DNA of 64,000 nt from Bactericera cockerelli. Lineage: Eukaryota; Arthropoda; Insecta; Hemiptera; Triozidae. The stretch's first letter is position 1. Every line of letters begins with the position of its first letter. Below are positions 51,501 through 62,549 of the stretch, piece after piece. The notes beneath the pieces were generated by a model. That model searched no databases, had not been told where the DNA came from, and saw only the letters and a program-made list of their open reading frames with translations. A program made the position numbers and the translations under genes. Where the stretch lies: contig CM044965.1 of NCBI GenBank assembly GCA_024516035.1, forward strand, positions 2,891,146 to 2,955,145. The letters are read 5' to 3'.

Positions 51501-51916
51501 CACGATTCTTTCCGTCAATATATGCCCGTTTATCGGGATTAATCCAGGTTAAATATAATATAATTATAATTCGTTAATTATAATAGTATTATATTAAAAG
51601 TAAATTCACAAAAGAATATCTTTTTCAGTTTGATTTCGTTCTATTGAAATAATGTAGGACTTTTGAAGAAGAAGAAAAAAATATTATGATGTGATGTATT
51701 TTTTCAGAACAATTCTACCGTTTATAGTATACATTTACACTTAGACAACGTTATACATTTTTCTTTTCAATTGACATAGGTATGTCCTAATATTTTTTTA
51801 AAGGTTTTCGTTATTTTATGTTAAATCAATTGACTGGCTCATATTTAACCACTAACTCACTGGTCTTAATATTTCTATATTGACAATAGCGAAGAAGTAA
51901 AATTGTAGGTACCGAG
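51501..51916. other. No gene; short hairpin element
   Basis: GTCAATATATGCCCGTTTATCGGGATTAAT (51512-51542) is a relative of the 30135 and 57075 elements. The rest is AT-rich. Confidence 0.4.
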
Positions 51917-52171
51917 CAGGGCCGTATCCAGAATTTTCGTCAGGGGGGGGGCCCAACTAGTATAATAATAATTATGTTGTAATGTAGTTGGTTTTTATTG
52001 TGTTAAGGAATCAACATGTACGTATGTAGATAATTAGGTAATGTACCTAGAAAAAAATGCAAGGCAGGGGGGGCCCGGGACGAGAGCCTGTGTTCAAGTG
52101 AGAATTTCGAGGGGGGGCCAAGCTCGAGGGGGGGACCCGGTCCCCCTGGGCCCCCCCTAAATACGGCCCTG
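51917..52171. mobile_element. hAT-type MITE, 255 bp, G-rich
   Basis: CAGGGCCGTATCCAGAATTT at the left and AAATACGGCCCTG at the right are inverse ends. The 8-bp target duplication is GTACCGAG/GTACCAAG with one mismatch. Long G runs (51943-51951, 52067-52075, 52111-52134) and their C counterparts form the subterminal part. Confidence 0.9.
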
Positions 52172-53055
52172 GTACCAAGCACAAGGTCTCTTGGGGTCTA
52201 GAGGTAAAATGATTTTTTTTTTTTATGAATTTTTTTTTAAATGTAAAATGAAGTTAATTTTTACAACTTCAAACGAAACACCAGTCACTGGGAAAAATAC
52301 TTATGGTAGCGAAGTGCCGGGATTGAGCTAGTTACAATAATAAAATTATTAGTTATTTAATTTGTGATTACTATGGCCACCTGGACGGAACCAAAGTTGC
52401 GGACCGTTTATCACGTTTGTTGTTCGTGCGAATCTGAAAAAAGAGGGAAAGAATTCTCCCGCTCTGGCTAGGTTCTCACATGATAAACAAAAAACAAATC
52501 AAAAATCAGTTCTCTAGCAAACTTCACCGTGGTACGTCCTTGCGGAATTTTTTTTCGAAATTTCATGTAACGTGATTTGGAAATTATTAAAATTCAAAAA
52601 GTGATTAATTAAATATATTTTAATTATTTGATTTATTAAAAAAAATATCTGTTGTGTTTGTGTGTTTTTCAACCGATTTAATTAATAATTTTCTCGTTAT
52701 TTATCTTAATTAATTAAAATTTATCTATTAAAGAGTTGCTTTCTCTTGTCCATATAAACCAAACCCTCTTGAATTTTTGAAAATTAAAACACACTAAATA
52801 AATTCCTAGAAATTTTATTGTAATGTCATTCCTAAATATTTTTATGAAAAATCTTAATTTCATTTCTACCAAATAATCTTTATTTTATATTTTGAAAGTC
52901 ATTTAATTTCAAGAGAGGTCCTAATATTTGAAATATTTCTCTAAAAGAGCTGTTAAGTGAGGTGTTTTTGTTGTGAAATTGTTTTGTGAGTTTCCATCAT
53001 AGAAACCTCCAAACTGTGGGGGTCCGGAGGATCTTTTTTCCTGCCACCTCAAGGG
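52172..53055. other. Single-copy DNA, possible promoter and 5' UTR
   Basis: 52375-52490 is less AT-rich and has several CG dinucleotides (CTGGACGGAACC, GCGGACCG, CACGTTTG, GTTCGTGCGAA). If the ATG at 53056 is real, this is its upstream region. Confidence 0.25.
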
Positions 53056-53067
53056 ATGTATTACCCG
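53056..53067 (+). CDS. Candidate first coding exon, MYYP then donor
   Basis: ATG-TAT-TAC-CCG is directly followed by GTAAGT, a strong donor. The preceding context is CCTCAAGGG. Four codons are too few to judge, and no downstream exon was found in the window. Confidence 0.2.
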
Positions 53068-53436
53068 GTAAGTCATCCTGATAGCTGATCCTATTGAAGG
53101 GACAAACTAATTACCTAACCTTTGTAGAGAAAAAATAAAACAAAATAGGTACATTTAAACTCTGTTTTTTTGTTAAATTAGGCCGGTTGGCTGGCGCTAC
53201 TTGTATTTTGTAAATAATTGGAATGTTAGGTATCCAATTTTTATGGTTGTGAGTATAATATTGAGGTGCATTGCTTATTTAACTTCTCTTAAATTTTATA
53301 AAAGGAAAAATATTGTTTTTTTACTATGAAAAAGGAAGCTACCTTATTTGTACCTATGTTTGAATTTCTCAAAGCTAGAACATTTAGAGTTAAAAAATAC
53401 CTGAAGTGAGCTGAAAATATATCACTCAACAAGAAG

Positions 53437-53766
53437 CACTTATTTATATTGTACAGAGTGATCAGAGATCTTATTTGCAAAATTAACAAAGAGTTGTGCA
53501 AGTTTTTTCAATAAATATCTCAACTTTATAGACTCATTCATGATGTTCATGTTTTTATTTACACCTTCTTATTATCTGACAATTCTGACATACATCTAAC
53601 ACACTTATTTATATTGTACAGAGTGATCAGAGATCTTATTTGCAAAATTAACAAAGAGTTGTGCAAGTTTTTTCAATAAATATCTCAACTTTATAGACTC
53701 ATTCATGATGTTCATGTTTTTATTTACACCTTCTTATTATCTGACAATTCTGACATACATCTAACA
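53437..53766. repeat. Perfect tandem duplication, 165 bp x 2
   Basis: Copy 1 (53437-53601) and copy 2 (53602-53766) appear identical, beginning CACTTATTTATATTGTACAG and ending CATACATCTAACA. Identity indicates a recent event, or an assembly duplication. Confidence 0.93.
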
Positions 53767-54690
53767 CACTCTACATTGAAGTATTTTGCTTCTTCTATCA
53801 GACACGCATCTATCATCTAAAATCTTATACTCTAGGTACCCATACCTAGAAGTATATTGCATAATTATTTTTATCAATGTTAAGTTTGGTTGCTTCAAAC
53901 AGGTTGAGAACTTGTTCTCCAAGTTTACACTTCTGTGGCTCAGGACTGTTGTATCGTTCACACGGAGAGAGCTGGGTACTCGTTTGTGAATAGTTTTCAC
54001 AGATCAGTCAAGACCTTCAGCCTGTCTGGCTGGCTCTCACATGTTGGCTGAATTCTTCAAGCTTACACATTAGCTGAATTCTTCAAGCTTAACCAAAACA
54101 AGTTGATGTGCTACATTCTTCTTCTTTTACTTCTGAGCATATTGTATCTTGTTTAACTTGGACATTTAAAAAGCCAATGTTTTTGTTTGCTACACTATGT
54201 ACCTTCTTAGTTCTTGTTGTAGCAGATGCCTTATTCATGGGAAATATATTAGTTTATTGTGCGTACATATTATTATCTTCTTTTTTTTTTACACAAGATT
54301 TTCTAAATGCGGTTATTTCAATAACCTTCATTAGTTTCTAGCCAAATAGCCATTTTAGAAAGTAATGGCCTGTGTAATGACTTATCACTACCTTATAATA
54401 CCTCCATCTATGTGTTGAGATTGTATGCATTTCCAATTTTATATTTAAAAAAAAAAAATGTCTATCTAAATCTCTAGGTAAAATTAAACCTATAGGTATG
54501 GTATGATTGTACCTATCTTAGTTGAAACACTGAAAACATATGAATCAGATTAAAAAAATCATAGCTATTTAAAAAAAACACCACCAAGTCTGTTGTTAAG
54601 ATAAAACCAAAGTTGAACTTTTGAAAACACTGCAAATATTTGATACACACTCCCAAAAAACACCTAAAACTGAAAACACCTAGAACTAGA

Positions 54691-54725
<35 letters not shown>

Positions 54726-55481
54726 ACCTCGAACTTTGTTGTGTCAAAATTTGTTGTGACAAATTCAAAATAATATTTCTGGAAAAAACTGCAAATGATT
54801 GATATCTAGTTCCAAAAAACATCTAAAACTAAAAACACCTTGAAACAGATTTAAGTACCAAACACTTTAAATTTATAAAAACACCTAGAAACACCAAATT
54901 ATTTTCATATTCAAAATACAATGAAAGATCATTATATGTTCCAAAATGATCTGTGCCATAGTTACAAAGGTTGATATTGAGTTTCATGAGAGATAATTTT
55001 ACTTGCAAATTATTGTCTTTCCAGTTGAAATGGTGAAATTTTGTTTTGTTCATTCCATAGGTACTTAATATTCATGAATAATTACTGTACCTAAATTTCA
55101 AAATTTCATGTTTTACATACCCACCTATGTATGTACAGTACATCTAGCTCATAATGATACTGGTACCTATACCTAATGGTACCTACTCTCCTAATAACGG
55201 GAGAATGGGTCACATTTCAAATTCTTCCTGTCTGTCTGATTTACTTTTTTTGTCTCAGAATTATACCTATTTAAAATTCAAAATGGTGAGCATATTACGG
55301 ACATTGAAATGTGGAAATGTCAGCATTTTTTTAAATACTAGATCTAAATGGAACATTTTCAGTTGTAGTTATAGCATACCTTAATGTCAAATGCACATTT
55401 TTATTTTTAAATATAAAATATTTCAGGTTTAATATAATGGGCATATTATGTACCTATACCAATACCTATTATCAGACCCTT
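53767..55481. other. No gene recognised
   Basis: AT-rich single-copy sequence. An A run of about 35 is at 54691-54724. CACCTARAACT phrases recur around 54660-54900 as a degenerate tandem repeat. CTTCAAGCTTA with TTAGCTGAATT repeats at 54045-54090. Confidence 0.45.
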
Positions 55482-55975
55482 TGGAAAATTGTGAAATGAT
55501 GGGGGGATGTTGTTGGTGACCTACATATTTTGTTCCCTAATGAAAAAGTCTTGCTGGGGAACTATAAACAGGGAGTAGACCAGAAGTCTGGCTGGGGAAC
55601 CATAAACAGGGAGTAGACCAGAAGTCTGGCTGGGGAACCATAAACAGGGAGTAGACCAGCAGTCTGGCTGGGGGACTATAAACAGGGAGTAGACCACCAT
55701 TGGCTTGGTTCTGGGGGCCCTTGTCATTATTAGCCTCCTTGTAAAGTTAGTGGTAGAAGTGCTGAGTCATTCCTCCACTGTCTGTCTACCATCGTTCACG
55801 ATGACGCCACCCTATGATGAATATATTACAGGTTTAATATAAGTATGTATTCCTATACCTATTATCACAATATGTTGGACATATTGTAATAATACACCCT
55901 TAGGAAAATTGTGAAATGTTGGGGGGATGTTGTTGGTGACCTACATATTTTGTTCCCTAATGAAAATGAAAATAT
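55482..55975. repeat. Duplicated segment flanking a SINE F insertion
   Basis: GAAAATTGTGAAATGWTGGG, GGGATGTTGTTGGTGACCTA and CATATTTTGTTCCCTAATGA occur at 55488-55545 and 55913-55970. SINE F with its tandem 38-bp repeats lies between. Confidence 0.75.
55551..55820 (+). mobile_element. SINE family F with 38-bp tandem expansion
   Basis: GTCTGGCTGGGGAACCATAA and ACAGGGAGTAGACCAGA occur four times at 38-bp spacing, followed by TTGGCTTGGTTCTGGGGGCC and ACCATCGTTCACGATGACGC. The minus copy at 57290-57490 has two such units. Confidence 0.8.
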
Positions 55976-56129
55976 TACATAATCCTTCTTCCGAATCTGA
56001 ATATTCTGCTGTATGAGGATATTTTCATATTCTCAGTTAAAACAAATTAGGTACTTCATTATTTTATTACAATCAGTGTTATGTATAGATGAATATTTTA
56101 TTTAAAAAAGGAGAAAGAAAAAGGTAATA

Positions 56130-56740
56130 ATAATTATGATCCATCAACTTAAAGACTCAGCAAAGGATTTAGTAGTTTCTTCAAAGCCTAGAAAACGTTG
56201 TATTCCATTAGCTATAGCCAACTGTACAGGTACTAAGGACATGCCTCCATCACCATATTGTATTTCGTCATAACAGAAATTCATAGTTTTTTTAAATGTG
56301 AGCGGTTGACTTTATATTTACTACCTTTAAATGTAATTTCTCAATTATACATATGTATTTTAGTCTTATTTACAGATGGTATTACCTCCAAAAATATCAT
56401 AAGGTGTTGGTGTTACAACAGGTTTTTTAATATCTGTATTCACCCAGTAAAAAATTCTACCATAATAATTATGATCTATCAACTTGAAGACACTGCAAAG
56501 GACTTTAAAGAAGTTTGTATTCCATAGAATTCTTAGAAAACGTTGTATTCCATTAGCTGTAGTCATCTGTTTAGTTAGTTACCACTGGTACCAAGGACAT
56601 GCCTCCATGACTATATTTATACTGTATTTCGTCATAAAAGAGATTCATAGTTTTTTAATATTCACGCAGTACAAAAAAAATCCATTGTATGATCTATCAA
56701 CCTCGCTCATCAGACATGTAGTTTATTAGTCTGACCCCTT
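56130..56740. repeat. Diverged tandem duplication of about 330 bp
   Basis: TATGATCYATCAACTTRAAG, GAAAACGTTGTATTCCATTA, AAGGACATGCCTCCATSACY and TATTTCGTCATAAMAGARAT recur in order (first from 56138, second from 56468). Confidence 0.8.
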
Positions 56741-56883
56741 GCTGACCTCTCCAGGCTTCTATCAGTTGATCATAAATCTTCATCTATGCACTGCGGCGAC
56801 ACCGCCTTCACTAGTCGTTTGCTCGTGCTTTGCCACAGTACCAAGGGCAGAATTTCTTATGCGTCTGTGGCTCTAAGTCTGAT

Positions 56884-57055
56884 AATAACCCCGCCCTTTA
56901 GTTAGGACGTATGTTTCTATATATTTTTCTATTCTTTTTCATTTTTATTGTATTGTTTCCATTTTTTTTTTTTCATTGTTAAAATAATTATTTGTATTGT
57001 ACATAATATATGTCCATTTATATCTAATAAAGTGTTGAATAATAATAATAATAAG
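56884..57055 (+). mobile_element. LINE 3'-tail family L with (AAT)n end, plus
   Basis: ATAACCCCGCCCTTTAGTTA, GGACGTATG, a T-rich 3' UTR, CTAATAAAGTGTTG and then (AAT)n. The microsatellite end is a typical 3' end of several non-LTR groups and fixes the strand of the family. Confidence 0.7.
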
Positions 57056-57289
57056 TCTCGAATTGCGTACTGTGATGGGTCAATATACACCCGTCTACCG
57101 GGCATTATATTATTCATAGATTGATGTGTATCTTGTGAGAGTTTTTGGACAGTGCCTTTCCTAAAGCGGGCCTGAGGTAGTCTGTTCAGCTAGTGAGTGC
57201 CTTGATGAATATTAATCAATGACTTCCCCGCTAGCTTACGCAATGGTAATTGTTTTAATTGTCTTGGGAGATAGCGTTTCCCAATGTGA

Positions 57290-57490
57290 CGAGATTCATA
57301 GGTTGGCGTCATCGTGAACGATGGTAGCCAGACAGTGGAAGAATGACTTAGCATTTCTACCACTGTCCCCACAAGGAGGCTAAAAAAAAAAGGAGGCCAG
57401 AACCAAGCCAATGCTGGTCTACTCCCTGTTTATAGTTCCCCAGCCAGACTGCTGGTCTACTCCCTGTTTATAGTTCCTCAGCCAGACAAT
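57290..57490 (-). mobile_element. SINE family F, minus
   Basis: GGCGTCATCGTGAACGATGG, CCAGAACCAAGCCAATGCTG and two GGTCTACTCCCTGTTTATAG units. Confidence 0.75.
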
Positions 57491-57950
57491 ATCCTTTTTT
57501 CCCCTTTTTTTAATGAATATTTATTTAAAGAGAGATACGTAACACTCAGGAATCCTTTCTTTACCATGCCCTTTAGTTAGCACATCTCAATATACATAAT
57601 ATAGGTATATTTATAATTTTTAAATACCTACTTACTTTCCGTGTCCATGTGTGATGTCATGGTGGTGGAAGGATTGATGTGGGTGTGAACCCTTTGCACG
57701 CCCAGAACCATTGTTCTGGGCTCCTTCCGTGTCCAGTGTGTAGTGTATGTGTAGTGTGTTGAAATTAAGTACTGAAAACTGAATTTTTTTAAAATATTTC
57801 TTAAATTTTAGTTCGTATATAAAAATTCAGCGAACTTTCAATTTTTTTCATAAAATAACAATAAATGTTTTAAAAAACACATATAAGTTAAACCATTTGT
57901 TGATGTTGTTCAATCACAGTATGGTGCTTTATTTAGACTGTTACCTCGAG
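57491..57950. repeat. Dispersed repeat G copy 2 in AT-rich DNA
   Basis: CTTTCCGTGTCCATGTGTGA, GAACCCTTTGCACGCCCAGA and TTCTGGGCTCCTTCCGTGTC (57640-57745) are the inverse of 32150-32275. The rest is unassigned. Confidence 0.6.
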
Positions 57951-58069
57951 ACATAGCGTCCCATTACGCTACTGTTTTTTCAATCAATGTCCCATAAGAC
58001 TACTGTTTGAGTCTGATTTTATATTAATTTTCTCTTACATGGATACCCGTATTGCGCATCCTCAAGAGA

Positions 58070-58460
58070 CAATATTTTGCCTACCACAATATACACCATC
58101 ACACCATAGTCAAGCTACATAATATTTTGCCTACCACTGGTTAGGTCATCACACCGTAGCCAAGCTAGATAATATGTTGCCAATCTATAATTTTATTATC
58201 ATTTTATGTAATTCTAAGGGCGGAATTAATAGACAACATCAATAACTTAAGTCGTTGGTAAGTGTCGATTTTCCCTATCTTACACAGTACGCAATCCGTG
58301 ACTTAGCGCCACAGAGGTATTACAAAAACGTCTATTAATTCCGCCCTAAATAAATAATAAATTTAATGTGTTTCTTTCAATGAGATGATCAGGAGGAGGC
58401 AATATTTTGCCTACCACTGGCTAGACCATCACACCATAGCCAGGCTAAATAAGCAGGCAC
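58070..58460. repeat. Tandem repeat ATATTTTGCCTACCAC, split by MITE M1
   Basis: AATATTTTGCCTACCACTGG, CATCACACCRTAGCCARGCT and AGATAATAT recur three times (58070-58190, about 62 bp apart, and 58399-58455). A MITE M1 lies between the last two. Confidence 0.7.
58215..58348. mobile_element. MITE family M1, copy 3
   Basis: AAGGGCGGAATTAATAGAC and GTCTATTAATTCCGCCCT are near-perfect inverse ends. It is the best preserved of the three copies. Confidence 0.85.
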
Positions 58461-58624
58461 TGGGTAATGTGCCGTTTATATTGTTTATATGTATCCAAGC
58501 CACTGCGCAGACGCTACTTCCGCAGTCTAAACTGCCTGCAGGAGTCAGACAGGATGTTACAAGACAGACGAAAAATATACAGCGAGCATGTCCTTAAATA
58601 ACTCTAATTCAATTAACTCATTAT

Positions 58625-58892
58625 TATTATTGAATAATAGGACATAGGTGTGTACAACAAGTAATGATGAAAACCAAGTAATAATGAAAATTATAAAGAA
58701 TATAAACAAGAAAGAAAGATGAATAACTTGTATAAAATATAGAATAGAATAGAATAAGCGTCTACAATAGCTCCTGTTTCATGGCTACGAAATAACAAAC
58801 AGGTCTTATATATTTTATGGGATAAAATATATACAACTGTCCTAAATAAAGGACGGGTTTATTGCCTATGGCAATCTCTTCCGCCCAACCCT
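58625..58892 (-). mobile_element. LINE tail L, minus, with SINE D scrap inside
   Basis: TTGAATAATAGGACATAGGT and GTGTACAACAAGTAATG at the left, GTCCTAAATAAAGGACGGGT, TATTGCCTATGGCAATCTCT and TCCGCCCAACCC at the right. AAGCGTCTACAATAGCTCCT and ATGGCTACGAAATAAC (58757-58796) are SINE D 3' sequence in the middle. Confidence 0.65.
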
Positions 58893-58944
58893 TTGATTGA
58901 ATGAGAAAATACTTTCGTTGAAAAATGTTTCTATTGAATTTTCT

Positions 58945-59185
58945 TACACCCATCGTGATATGACCAATGAGTCCAATGACTATGTAGCCAGTCGATGCAA
59001 TGACCGTCGATGGCGCGTTGAATGCATCCGTTCTCGTAGGATCACCGAAGTTAAGCAACGTCCAGCGAGGTGATGACATCGTGATGCTGCCATTCCGGCC
59101 CAACCCAGGCTGGGTTAATGTGGGTTTGAGAATTTCCTGCGAATGGAGGGTAACTTCCCCGTCGTTAAACCCAAATTGAAGTTAA
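58945..59185 (+). mobile_element. 5S rRNA-derived SINE, copy 3
   Basis: GCGTTGAATGCATCCGTTCT, CGTAGGATCACCGAAGTTAA and GCAACGTCCAGCGAGGTGAT form the 5S-like head. Body: CCCAGGCTGGGTTAATGTGG and GAATGGAGGGTAA. It ends CGTCGTTAAACCCAAATTG. A TTGAAAAATGTTTCTATTRA phrase precedes it and recurs after the pogo MITE at 59765. Confidence 0.8.
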
Positions 59186-59208
59186 CTCATTGATTGAATT
59201 TGAAAATA

Positions 59209-59757
59209 CAGTAGAAATCGTTTATAACGAACTTCAAGGGACCGGACAGATTTGTTCCTTATAGCCGATTTTCACTATAACCGATATATCGGCTATAAGG
59301 AACAAGTTCACTATATCCGATATGTATCGCTTATAGAGAACAATGTACGTTATAAGGGAACTTCGTAAGACATGAAAAATGTACAATTATGTATGAATGT
59401 AGGTACATTCATAATCCACTAATTCAAAATCTGAAACAATACTAACTTTTAGGTGCTAATAAAATGATCTAAATCAGACAGATCACTCATCTACTCCTTG
59501 ACAAAAATCTGCATAACTAAACATGTTTTCTGTTTTACTCACAGAGCATCAAAATGAATTTTGTACGTTATAACCGATAGAAAGTAGCCACGGGACTTGA
59601 GAATTTGTTCGCTAAAGCCGATATTGTTCCTAATAGCCGATGTTTGTTATAAATGATACCAATGTTAATTTTCCATAAGAATCCAAGGGACCGGAGATTT
59701 TGTTTGCTATAGCCGATTGTTCCTTATAAACGGTGTCGTTATAAACGATTTCTACTG
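59209..59757. mobile_element. pogo/Tigger-like MITE, 549 bp, TA target
   Basis: CAGTAGAAATCGTTTATAAC at the left and GTTATAAACGATTTCTACTG at the right are perfect inverse ends bounded by TA (59207-59208 and 59758-59759). The interior repeats CCTTATAGCCGAT and ATATCGGCTATAAGG several times. No transposase. Confidence 0.9.
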
Positions 59758-59814
59758 TACTTCCGTTGAAAAATGTTTCTATTAAATTTTCTCACCCGTC
59801 GTGATATGACGGGT

Positions 59815-59992
59815 ATGAAAATAACACTATAGCCTCACCCAGTCTGGGAAGGCCGGATATGCCAGCCTCACGTGTTGGGAGGCGATAGAATCTTCTGTTC
59901 AAAAAGTCTGCCCCGACCGGGAATCGAACCGAGGATCTCTGGACTACGGGCACTAGTTACAACCGTTGCGCCACTACTATACACTACTATGT
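59815..59992 (-). mobile_element. SINE family H, minus, 5' part
   Basis: Minus strand: GGCGCAACGGTTGTAACTAG, GCCCGTAGTCCAGAGATCCT, GGTTCGATTCCCGGTCGGGG and, after ACGTGAGGCTGGCATATCCG, the start of the shared body. Confidence 0.8.
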
Positions 59993-60354
59993 AGTCAAGT
60001 GAACACACTCAAGTATCTGAAAAAGCAGATGCGCTGTGGTCTGTGGTTATGTCTTCAAATCTATGTCAAGTGAATCTGGTATCTGGTTGAGGTCTTCGAG
60101 TAACCACGCTCAGTATCTTATAACTAAGTGCATACATACTATGTCGTCTAAGATGCATTTAGAATCTAGTATATTGAGCGTAGAATAGTGGATAATGTCA
60201 TCTAGAATCTGGCGTATTATCGTATGGTAGAGGAGAATAAGTTGGTCAGTGATGTGGGTTCTGCGGTGATTGGAAAGTTCAGTAAAGTGGATCTTCTCCT
60301 CTGTCACAAGATATCATTCAAGTGTGTCATCTGCCCAGCGACCCCAGCGTTCCC
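59993..60354. other. No gene seen
   Basis: TCAAGTGAA and GTATCT phrases recur loosely (59995-60085). Nothing recognised. Confidence 0.35.
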
Positions 60355-60600
60355 TAACAGCACTGTTAGTCAAGTGGTTAACGCGCTAGTCTGGTAACCC
60401 ATCAGGTAGCGTAGGGATCCGTTCGTTCGAATCCCACCCAGTGCACGAATTTTTCCTCATTCATTATAGTTTGTGACCACATAATAATAATAAGACTCTG
60501 AAGGTCAGGTGGTAGAAAATGCTTTGAGCATTAACCTCGCCTGGTGGTTACTTTCCTCTAAAGAGTGTATATTTATTATTATTATTATAACATAATTATC
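60355..60600 (+). mobile_element. SINE family B, plus
   Basis: GCACTGTTAGTCAAGTGGTT, AACGCGCTAGTCTGGTAACC, GTTCGAATCCCACCCAGTGC and TTAACCTCGCCTGGTGGTTA to the (ATT)n end. Confidence 0.85.
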
Positions 60601-60603
60601 TTG

Positions 60604-60850
60604 CATCTCAGCCTCCGTGGCGTGACGGTTGTGACAGCTGTCCGTCGTCCAGAAATCCTGAGTTCGATTCTCAGTTGGGGCAGAATTTTCAAATTTTGAA
60701 AATTCTGCACGTGAGGCTTGCAATTCTGGCCCTACCCAGGCAGGCTAGGTGAGGTTAATATGGGTACCGGATACGATTTCCAACGAATGAAGGTTAAAAC
60801 CCCCGTCCTGACTATCTCAAATCAGGACAATAAACACACACACACACAAA
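60604..60850 (+). mobile_element. SINE family H, plus, full length
   Basis: CAGCCTCCGTGGCGTGACGG, CCGTCGTCCAGAAATCCTGA, GTTCGATTCTCAGTTGGGGC, then the shared body AGGCTAGGTGAGGTTAATAT and AAAACCCCCGTCCTGACTAT. A (CA)n tail at 60834-60847 ends it. Confidence 0.85.
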
Positions 60851-61211
60851 TAATTGCCACAGTGAGTTATGCAAGAGTTTGCGCAGAGCGATAGTCAGTT
60901 TAGACTTTAGACTAACTAGGAGGTTCAGTTGCCACGCCTTGAACCAAGTCTAAAGAAGATGAAGCAGAAACAATCAGAAGATGTTTGCTTATTCGTTTAT
61001 GACACAATTTGAAGCCATTAGTGGATATTCCTAACTACAGATATTTCAAGAAGATGTTACCTACTTAATTTCAAAATGTATAGTAAATACTAATGTATAG
61101 TAAAGGCTGATTATGTATAGTAAATACAGACCTATGGTCATATACAGGCACGGCCTTTGGTATGTTTCAGGGGTTGCAGCCACATAAACCGAACTGAAAT
61201 GGTATTTTGAG
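60851..61211. other. No gene seen
   Basis: TATAGTAAATAC phrases repeat at 61078-61130. Nothing else recognised. Confidence 0.4.
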
Positions 61212-61627
61212 CAGGGCTGCGGAGCTGCGGAAAAAATTTGAGCTCCGGCTCCGGCTCCAGCTCCTCTTTGTATTATTTTCTAGCTCCGGCTCCAGCTCCG
61301 GCTCCTGGAGCTAAGAGAAAAAAAACTGGCTCCGGCTCCGGCTACCTGGCTCCAGTAATGTGCATCTTATTTGAATACAAAATGTATATATTAGTATAAA
61401 CTGAATACCTATCATTGGTTGTATTGAAAAATGTGTTTAAACACTTACATTATGTTCTATAACTTTTCCCCTTATCTAGAACCATTAAATCACAAATTAA
61501 TAACTCTTAGGTACATTTTAGATTTTGTATTGTATTTTATTGTACATAAGAACATTATTTACATTAGATTTGAGGATGGTGCTGGAATAGTGGATGTGGT
61601 GGAGTAGTGTTATTTATTTTTAATAGG

Positions 61628-61658
<31 letters not shown>

Positions 61659-61849
61659 AACCACTCATAATTCATTTTTAAGTCAGAGCTGGATGCGGAG
61701 CCAAGTTTTTGAAAATTTGGCTCCGACTCCGGCTCCAGCTCCTCTTTACTAAAATAATTGGCTCCGGCTCCAGCTCCGGCTCCTTCAGACCAAAAAATGT
61801 TAAGCTCCGGCTCCTTAGCTCCGGCTCCGGCTCCGACTCCGCAGCCCTG
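61212..61849. mobile_element. hAT-type element, 638 bp, CTCCGG subterminal arrays
   Basis: CAGGGCTGCGGAG at the left and CTCCGCAGCCCTG at the right are inverse ends with a perfect 8-bp target duplication, ATTTTGAG (61204-61211 and 61850-61857). Both subterminal zones contain repeated GGCTCCGGCTCC units. The interior is AT-rich with no transposase frame. Perfect target copies suggest a fairly recent insertion. Confidence 0.93.
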
Positions 61850-61857
61850 ATTTTGAG

Positions 61858-62155
61858 ATTTGCTCTTTCAGTATCTAAAGAGTTTAAGTTTGTTTACCAT
61901 GATAATCATAATAGAATAGAATATAGAATAATAAATTTGGTTGTATTAATGTGAAACATTTTTACAAATCATCATAGTTATTCATCAAGCTCGTCGGAAG
62001 GCGAGCGCTCCTCAAGTAGCACTCGCCAGCCGGCCTATATTAACACGATTCATTATTCTAGAAATGTGTCACGATTTTCATTGTGTACGAGCTAAGACTT
62101 GAAAAGTCCTCCCATTTCCTTTCGCGTATACTGCAGTTATTATATTATTGAATAC
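61858..62155. other. No gene seen
   Basis: Single-copy sequence, including a GC-richer stretch near 61990-62040. Nothing recognised. Confidence 0.35.
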
Positions 62156-62352
62156 ATGTCCCGGTAGCCCAGTGGTAAAGGCACTCTGTGAATCCAGAGA
62201 TGCCAGAGGTCGCGGGTTGGAAACCCAGCCGGGACATGACAAGTTATCGTCCCATTTGGGATTTTACCACATAATAATACGTCTTGGGCTTACTGCTGGA
62301 ATAATGGGGCTGAATAGTCTTAATCGGGCAGCATAAATAAGGCGATATTATT
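62156..62352 (+). mobile_element. SINE family C, plus
   Basis: CATGTCCCGGTAGCCCAGTG, GTAAAGGCACTCTGTGAATC, GGTTGGAAACCCAGCCGGGA, then TTTTACCACATAATAATACG, TTACTGCTGGAATAATGGGG and AATAAGGCGATATTATTGTT. It is colinear with the nested minus copy at 25177-25387. Confidence 0.85.
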
Positions 62353-62354
62353 GT

Positions 62355-62535
62355 TATTTTTTAGAAAATAAGACATAATATACGTACAGTACATTTTATA
62401 ATGATTACAAATAAATGAAAATATGGAAACAATATAAACAATAAAAAGGGAGAAAAATAAATAAATACATACACACATGTCCTAACTAAAGGGCGGGGTT
62501 ATTGCCCATGGCAATCACTTCCACCCAACCCTTCC
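62355..62535 (-). mobile_element. LINE tail L, minus, uninterrupted copy
   Basis: TTTTAGAAAATAAGACATAA, ACGTACAGTACATTTTATAA, ATGTCCTAACTAAAGGGCGG and TGGCAATCACTTCCACCCAA. This is the reference for the copy split by the Helitron-like element at 35179-35419. Confidence 0.65.
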
Positions 62536-62549
62536 TTTCCGTTCCCAAC

